Source: an uncultured bacterium (lineage in GTDB: Bacteria > Cyanobacteriota > Vampirovibrionia > Gastranaerophilales > Gastranaerophilaceae). Taken from it: DNA of 8,963 bases. Under the pieces are notes generated by a model. The model had not been told where the DNA came from. It did not search any database and saw only the letters and a list, made by a program, of their open reading frames with translations. The translations under genes and the position numbers were made by a program. Below, piece by piece: positions 5,538 to 8,963 of this stretch. The DNA is taken from contig CAMVQX010000060.1 of NCBI GenBank assembly GCA_947169755.1, positions 1-8,963 of the forward strand, read 5' to 3'. Numbering within the stretch: the stretch's first letter is position 1; each line of letters opens with the position of its first letter.

Positions 5538-7343
5538 CTAACCTATAGTTACCAATGTATCGCCTGTCTTTACCTTTGTTCCAAGCTCAACGTCAACTGA
5601 ATTAACAACACCTGAAACCGGTGATTTAATTTCAGTTTCCATTTTCATAGCTTCAACAACAAGCAATACATCTCCTTCGGAAATTGTATCTCCTGTTGAA
5701 ACGAGAACTTTCAATACAACACCGGGTAATGCCGCCTTAACAGGTGTTCCTTCGCCGGCTGAAGTCTTCGTACCAACTACACCTTCTTTTATGTCAAAGT
5801 CATATAATTTACCGTTAACTGTTGCTTTATTTCCTTCAAAAGCAACTGCATATTTTTTACCGTTAACTGTAACTGTATAACCATTCGAAGAATTATTAGA
5901 AGCAGTTTCTTCAGGTTTATCATTTGAAGATTTCTTGTTAACTGAAACTTGCCCTTTGCCAAGCAAGAAATCAATACCTTTATCTTCTCTGCCGTCTTTA
6001 CACGCAGCTGCAATAAATACATTCTCATCAGTAATCGGCAAACCTGCTGCTTTTAATCTTTCTTCCGCAGCTTTAATACCTTTTTCCGGATCTTTCTCAT
6101 TTAAGTCAACAACTTTTTCTGTTGTCGGTTTCAAACCTGTCTTTTCTTCAGCAATTTTTACTAATTCAGGATCAGGTTCACAAGGAGTCTTTCCAAAATA
6201 TCCTAAAAGCATTTTTGCATATCTTGGTTCTAATACACTATATGGTTCGTTAACTGTGTTAAGGAATGATTGTTGTGCGTAGAATTGAGAAACCGGTGTT
6301 ACTGAAGTTCCAAAACCGCTTCTTGAAACAATATCTTTCATATTTTTAATCAGCTGAGGGAACTTATCAAGCATATTCATATCTTTTAATTGATTTACAG
6401 TAGTTGCAGTAGCACCACCCGGAAGCGGGGCTTGAATTAGTATCGGATTTACCGCTAATGAAATCGGAGAAATAGGATAATCTTTCATACATTCTTTGAA
6501 AATTTCTTCTGTTTCCATAATTTTGCCGATATCTAAGCCTAAATCATAGTCAGTACCTTTCAGTGCATGCCACATAGAAATAATATCAGGCTGTCCGGTA
6601 CCGCCCGAAACAGGTTTCATTGCAAGGTCAATTCCGTCGGCGCCGCCATCAAGTGCTGCCAAATACGCAGCTAAACCTGTTCCTGCAGTTTCATGTGAAT
6701 GGAATCTGATATGAGCATCAGCACCTAAAATTTCTCTTGTACGTCTTACGGTTTCATAAACCTTTCTGGGATTTGATGTTCCTGAAGCATCTTTAAATGC
6801 TAAGCTATCAAACGGAATGCCTGCATCAAGAATATTTCTCAGCACCTTTTCATAAAAATCAGGATCATGAGCACCTTCACATCCGTATGGAAGTTCCATC
6901 ATCGTGATTGTAACTTCATGTTGAAGCCCGTGTTTTTTTATGCTTTTGGCTGAATCAATCAAATTATTAACATCATTCAAAGCATCAAAGTTTCTGATAA
7001 CATTAACACCGTGTTTTGCAAACATTTTGGCGTGTAAATCGATAATATCTCTCGGCTGCGAGTTTAGTCCAACAACGTTTACGCCTCTGGCCAGAGATTG
7101 CAGTTTAACATCAGGTCCTACGGCTTCTCTTATTTTATCCATTGTTTCAAATGCATTTTCATTACAGAAAAATATTGGAGCTTGAAATCTTGCCCCGCCT
7201 GCAGTTTCAAAGTGGTTTAAACCTGCATTGACTGCAGCCTGAAGCGCAGGAATAAAGTCATCCACAAGAACTTTTGCTCCGTAAATAGATTGAAAACCGT
7301 CTCTAAACGACGTATCCATTACTTTAATAAGTTGTTTTGCCAT
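5538..7343 (-). CDS. oadA: Oxaloacetate decarboxylase alpha subunit (carboxyltransferase plus biotin carrier)
   Basis: A 601-residue cytoplasmic subunit that moves the carboxyl group from oxaloacetate to biotin, releasing pyruvate. Residues 1-290 form the HMGL-like TIM barrel with metal-site residues in DTSFRDG (10-16), Lys184 in FKDASG, and His215/His217 in RFHSHETAGTG. Residues about 300-465 form the conserved carboxylase (PYC_OADA) domain with VTPVSQFYAQQ (348-358). A Ser/Asn-rich linker (about 470-488) follows instead of the usual Ala/Pro-rich one, then two TVNGKxY strands. The biotinyl domain carries AMKMET with Lys567, 34 residues from the C-terminus, as in biotin carriers. The N-terminus reads SFRDGFQS rather than the common LRDAHQS, as I recall for epsilonproteobacterial PycB-type proteins. 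A pyruvate carboxylase B-subunit is the alternative, but the flanking gamma and beta genes favour the Na+ pump. Shine-Dalgarno AGGAAGGG precedes the ATG. Confidence 0.93.
   Translation of the reverse strand: MAKQLIKVMDTSFRDGFQSIYGAKVLVDDFIPALQAAVNAGLNHFETAGGARFQAPIFFCNENAFETMDKIREAVGPDVKLQSLARGVNVVGLNSQPRDIIDLHAKMFAKHGVNVIRNFDALNDVNNLIDSAKSIKKHGLQHEVTITMMELPYGCEGAHDPDFYEKVLRNILDAGIPFDSLAFKDASGTSNPRKVYETVRRTREILGADAHIRFHSHETAGTGLAAYLAALDGGADGIDLAMKPVSGGTGQPDIISMWHALKGTDYDLGLDIGKIMETEEIFKECMKDYPISPISLAVNPILIQAPLPGGATATTVNQLKDMNMLDKFPQLIKNMKDIVSRSGFGTSVTPVSQFYAQQSFLNTVNEPYSVLEPRYAKMLLGYFGKTPCEPDPELVKIAEEKTGLKPTTEKVVDLNEKDPEKGIKAAEERLKAAGLPITDENVFIAAACKDGREDKGIDFLLGKGQVSVNKKSSNDKPEETASNNSSNGYTVTVNGKKYAVAFEGNKATVNGKLYDFDIKEGVVGTKTSAGEGTPVKAALPGVVLKVLVSTGDTISEGDVLLVVEAMKMETEIKSPVSGVVNSVDVELGTKVKTGDTLVTIG
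5808..5870 (-). repeat. 15-bp direct repeat within oadA encoding two TVNGKxY motifs
   Basis: TTTACCGTTAACTGT occurs at 5808-5822 and 5856-5870 (plus-strand reading), 48 bp apart, i.e. 16 codons in frame. The encoded segments TVNGKLY (508-514) and TVNGKKY (492-498) lie between the linker and the biotinyl domain. It looks like a small duplicated beta-hairpin unit. Confidence 0.6.
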
Positions 7344-7360
7344 AATTATATCCCTTCCTA

Positions 7361-7588
7361 TTATTTTCTAAATTTTGCTGCAACGATTGCTAGCGCAATA
7401 GCCGCACAATCATCTGCCGCTACAGATTTTCTTTCAGTTGTTTCAACAACTTCCGGAAATATCTGATTTAAATATTTGACTATACGTGACATTATAGTCA
7501 TTGAAACTATCATTACGCATAAAAAAGAAAGTACAAAACCCATACCCATACATAAAAGGGTTAAACCTTCCAATAATGTTTCACTCAT
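7361..7588 (-). CDS. oadG: Oxaloacetate decarboxylase gamma subunit (OadG family)
   Basis: A 75-residue protein with one N-terminal membrane helix (about residues 8-33, LEGLTLLCMGMGFVLSFLCV), then a short cytoplasmic tail with IFPEVVE and the family-typical Ala-rich end AADDCAAIALAIVAAKF. Gamma subunits of sodium-pump decarboxylases stabilise the complex by holding the alpha subunit on the membrane beta subunit. The E. coli/Klebsiella gamma tail has a His-rich, Zn-binding end; none is present here. The start ATG overlaps the birA stop (ATGA, 7585-7588), giving tight translational coupling, and oadA begins 17 bp after its stop. The small size and weak sequence conservation make context the main support, but the MGMGF motif and operon position agree. 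Confidence 0.88.
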   Translation of the reverse strand: MSETLLEGLTLLCMGMGFVLSFLCVMIVSMTIMSRIVKYLNQIFPEVVETTERKSVAADDCAAIALAIVAAKFRK

Positions 7589-8307
7589 AATATATCTCCC
7601 ATTGTCAATACTATTTCTTTGTTATCTTTTTCAATAACCAATTCTCCTGAATCCGTGATAGCTTTTGCTATTCCTGATTGCTTTTTATTGAATACCTGAA
7701 CAGATACACTACTGTTCATAAAACAAGCTCTGCTTAAATATTCGTCTTTGATTTCAGCAAAGCCGTTGGCTAAAAATTTGTCATAATTATCAAAAAATTT
7801 ATTCAACAGGTTATTTAGAAACTCTTCTTTATCGATTTTATCAACAGAAATTTCCAAATTTAAAGCTGTTGCTTCTTTATCTTTAATCAAAGTCAGAGAT
7901 TCATTGTCTGAATTTAAATTAATTCCTACACCTAATACCAAACCATTGAAAGTGTTACCGTGCATTACAGTTTCCGATAAAATACCGGCAATTTTTTTGC
8001 CGTCTATTAATACATCGTTTGGCCATTTTATTTTGGGGGCTAAGCCGTATTCTTCAATAGTTTGACATAATACTAATGATAAATACTGTGTTAGGTTTGG
8101 GTAGCAATGCATAAAATTATCCGACGGCTTTAGAATAATTGACATGAAAATATTGTCGTTTCCTAAATCTATCCAGCTTCTGTCAAATCTTCCTCTGCCT
8201 GAAGTTTGTCTGTCAGCAAGTATGATTGATTTGTCAGGCAAATTAATTAAATTCTTCTTTGCATAAAGATTTGTAGAGTCAACTTCTTCAAGTCTGATAA
8301 TATTCAT
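7585..8307 (-). CDS. birA: Biotin--protein ligase (monofunctional, no DNA-binding domain)
   Basis: A 240-residue class-I biotin protein ligase that forms biotinyl-AMP and transfers biotin to a carrier lysine. Visible motifs are STNLYAK (11-17), the adenylate-binding loop TSGRGRFDRSW (35-45), KWPNDVLIDGKKIAGIL (94-110; Lys105 aligns with the catalytic Lys of E. coli BirA KLAGIL) and GVGINLN (126-132). A short C-terminal domain follows (about 195-240). It starts directly with the catalytic domain, so it lacks the helix-turn-helix of repressor-type BirA and should not regulate biotin genes. The start at 8307 has AGGAG five bases upstream. It is the first gene of the operon and overlaps oadG by 4 bp, so the obvious client is OadA Lys567. 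Confidence 0.93.
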   Translation of the reverse strand: MNIIRLEEVDSTNLYAKKNLINLPDKSIILADRQTSGRGRFDRSWIDLGNDNIFMSIILKPSDNFMHCYPNLTQYLSLVLCQTIEEYGLAPKIKWPNDVLIDGKKIAGILSETVMHGNTFNGLVLGVGINLNSDNESLTLIKDKEATALNLEISVDKIDKEEFLNNLLNKFFDNYDKFLANGFAEIKDEYLSRACFMNSSVSVQVFNKKQSGIAKAITDSGELVIEKDNKEIVLTMGDIL

Positions 8308-8324
8308 GCACTCTCCTCATGCTT

Positions 8325-8353
8325 ATTGTAAACCAAACATAAAAAATTTGCGA
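8325..8353 (-). promoter_or_regulatory. Candidate promoter of the birA-oadGAB operon
   Basis: On the minus strand, TACAAT (8325-8330) lies 17 bases after TCGCAA (8348-8353), with a run of A residues upstream (complement of 8354-8363) that could act as an UP element. Predicted transcription starts about ten bases before the birA ATG, so the leader would carry little more than the GAGGAG site. The -10 is good and the -35 weak. Confidence 0.4.
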
Positions 8354-8376
8354 TTTTTTTTTTAGCAGATTAGAAT
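8348..8376 (+). promoter_or_regulatory. Candidate promoter of atpB (ATP synthase operon)
   Basis: TTGCGA (8348-8353) and TAGAAT (8371-8376) are separated by 17 bases, with an A6 tract just upstream (8341-8346). The start point would fall near 8383, within or just before GGGAGAGG (8383-8390), giving a very short leader. The match to sigma-70 consensus is fair. It shares its -35 hexamer with the candidate promoter on the opposite strand. Confidence 0.4.
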
Positions 8377-8392
8377 AACTTAGGGAGAGGAC

Positions 8393-8963
8393 ATGGAACA
8401 TTGGATTTACACATTTAATATTTTAAATCATTCGGTATCTATAAATCTTGATACTGTATTTATAATGTGGTTTGCAATGGGGGTATTGATTATTTTTGCA
8501 CTCCTTGCAACAAAAAATCTTTCTATTGTTCCGAATAAGATACAAGCTATATCAGAAGCCATTATGAAATTTTTCTACGGCACTATGGATACTTTGATGC
8601 CGCAAAAAAATAGGCAGCATGTTCCTTTTGTTGCTTCTCTTTTCTTATTTATTCTGATTGCTAATCTTATGGGACAATTACCTTTGAGAATAATTCATCT
8701 AAAGCACGGTGAGCTTGCGTCTCCGACTAATGATATAAATCTGACGGCTGCGCTTGCAATATTGGTTTTGATTTACTATATTGTGGCCGGCCTTATTGCC
8801 AAAAAGGCGAAATTTTTTATCCATGAATTTAGTATTCAAGGAATAATAATGTTCTTAGTTGAATTATTGGAAATGTTTACAAGACCTCTAAGCCTTGCAA
8901 TACGACTTTTTGCAAACATTTTTGCAGGAGAAGTCCTTGTGTCAATATGCTTAGGCGTTTTTG
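8393..8963 (+). CDS. atpB: F-type ATP synthase F0 subunit a, 3'-truncated by the window
   Basis: The frame is open from the ATG at 8393 to the end of the window (190 complete codons; full length is about 220-270). Subunit a is the membrane stator that provides the ion half-channels next to the c-ring. The hydrophobic helices are as expected, and the diagnostic motif is TRPLSLAIRLFANIFAGE, with the essential Arg at residue 171 (equivalent to E. coli aArg210). Upstream, FVASLFLFILIANLMGQLP matches the conserved second region. GGGAGAGG (8383-8390) precedes the ATG closely, supporting the start. No atpI lies between it and the divergent birA, so atpB appears to be the first gene of this ATP-synthase cluster. 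Whether the enzyme uses H+ or Na+ depends on subunit c, which lies outside the window. Confidence 0.95.
   Translation, partial: MEHWIYTFNILNHSVSINLDTVFIMWFAMGVLIIFALLATKNLSIVPNKIQAISEAIMKFFYGTMDTLMPQKNRQHVPFVASLFLFILIANLMGQLPLRIIHLKHGELASPTNDINLTAALAILVLIYYIVAGLIAKKAKFFIHEFSIQGIIMFLVELLEMFTRPLSLAIRLFANIFAGEVLVSICLGVF

Noticed and set aside
5935..6282. Plus-strand open frame of 115 codons opposite oadA
   Set aside because: It lies wholly antisense to a well-supported gene, has no ribosome-binding site and low-complexity composition; it is a shadow frame.
8341..8363. AAAAAAT / ATTTTTT stem with T run that resembles a terminator
   Set aside because: The stem is only A-T pairs and sits between divergent gene starts; A-tracts within promoters explain it better.
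1..8963. Mobile elements, CRISPR arrays, tRNA/rRNA genes, toxin-antitoxin or defence islands
   Set aside because: No transposase, inverted-repeat pair, regular spacer array, cloverleaf or defence-family motif was seen on either strand.

Overview
This is an AT-rich window (by eye roughly one third G+C) from a low-GC, probably anaerobic bacterium. The gene set is bacterial chromosomal core plus fermentative bioenergetics: a leucine-biosynthesis aconitase-family subunit, an ECF sigma factor with its membrane anti-sigma factor, ADP-glucose pyrophosphorylase, a biotin-dependent Na+-pumping oxaloacetate decarboxylase, and the start of an F-type ATP synthase. The two adjacent membrane proteins of unknown function resemble, from memory only, proteins of gut Melainabacteria (Gastranaerophilales / Vampirovibrionia). 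I take that lineage as the best guess but cannot prove it without a search. There are no mobile elements, CRISPR arrays, rRNA or tRNA genes, and no gene-free stretch longer than about 110 bases.

Layout. Positions 1-579 (+) hold the 3' part of a type-2 leuC. Positions 661-1765 (+) hold an ECF sigma factor and a zinc-finger anti-sigma factor, 10 bp apart. These run tail-to-tail, with a 12-bp overlap, into a minus-strand group: two overlapping genes for small membrane proteins (2900-1754), preceded by glgC (4217-2982), which has its own promoter. A strong hairpin terminator (4285-4321) separates glgC from the four-gene minus-strand operon birA-oadG-oadA-oadB (8307-4325). An 85-bp divergent intergenic region then leads into atpB (8393 to the window end, +).

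How the genes work together. birA supplies the biotin ligase that would charge Lys567 of OadA. OadA (carboxyltransferase plus biotin carrier), OadB (Na+-translocating decarboxylase in the membrane) and OadG (small membrane anchor) form a sodium pump driven by oxaloacetate decarboxylation. It is transcribed back-to-back with the F0 a-subunit gene, so generation of an ion gradient and its use are physically adjacent. The sigma/anti-sigma pair is a self-contained signalling unit; its leader has an ECF-like promoter candidate and two alternative hairpins around the ribosome-binding site.

Most of the window is ordinary. The items most worth a second look are the pair of small membrane proteins that look like diverged tandem paralogues, the dedicated biotin ligase heading the sodium-pump operon, the compact divergent promoter region, and the sigma-factor leader.
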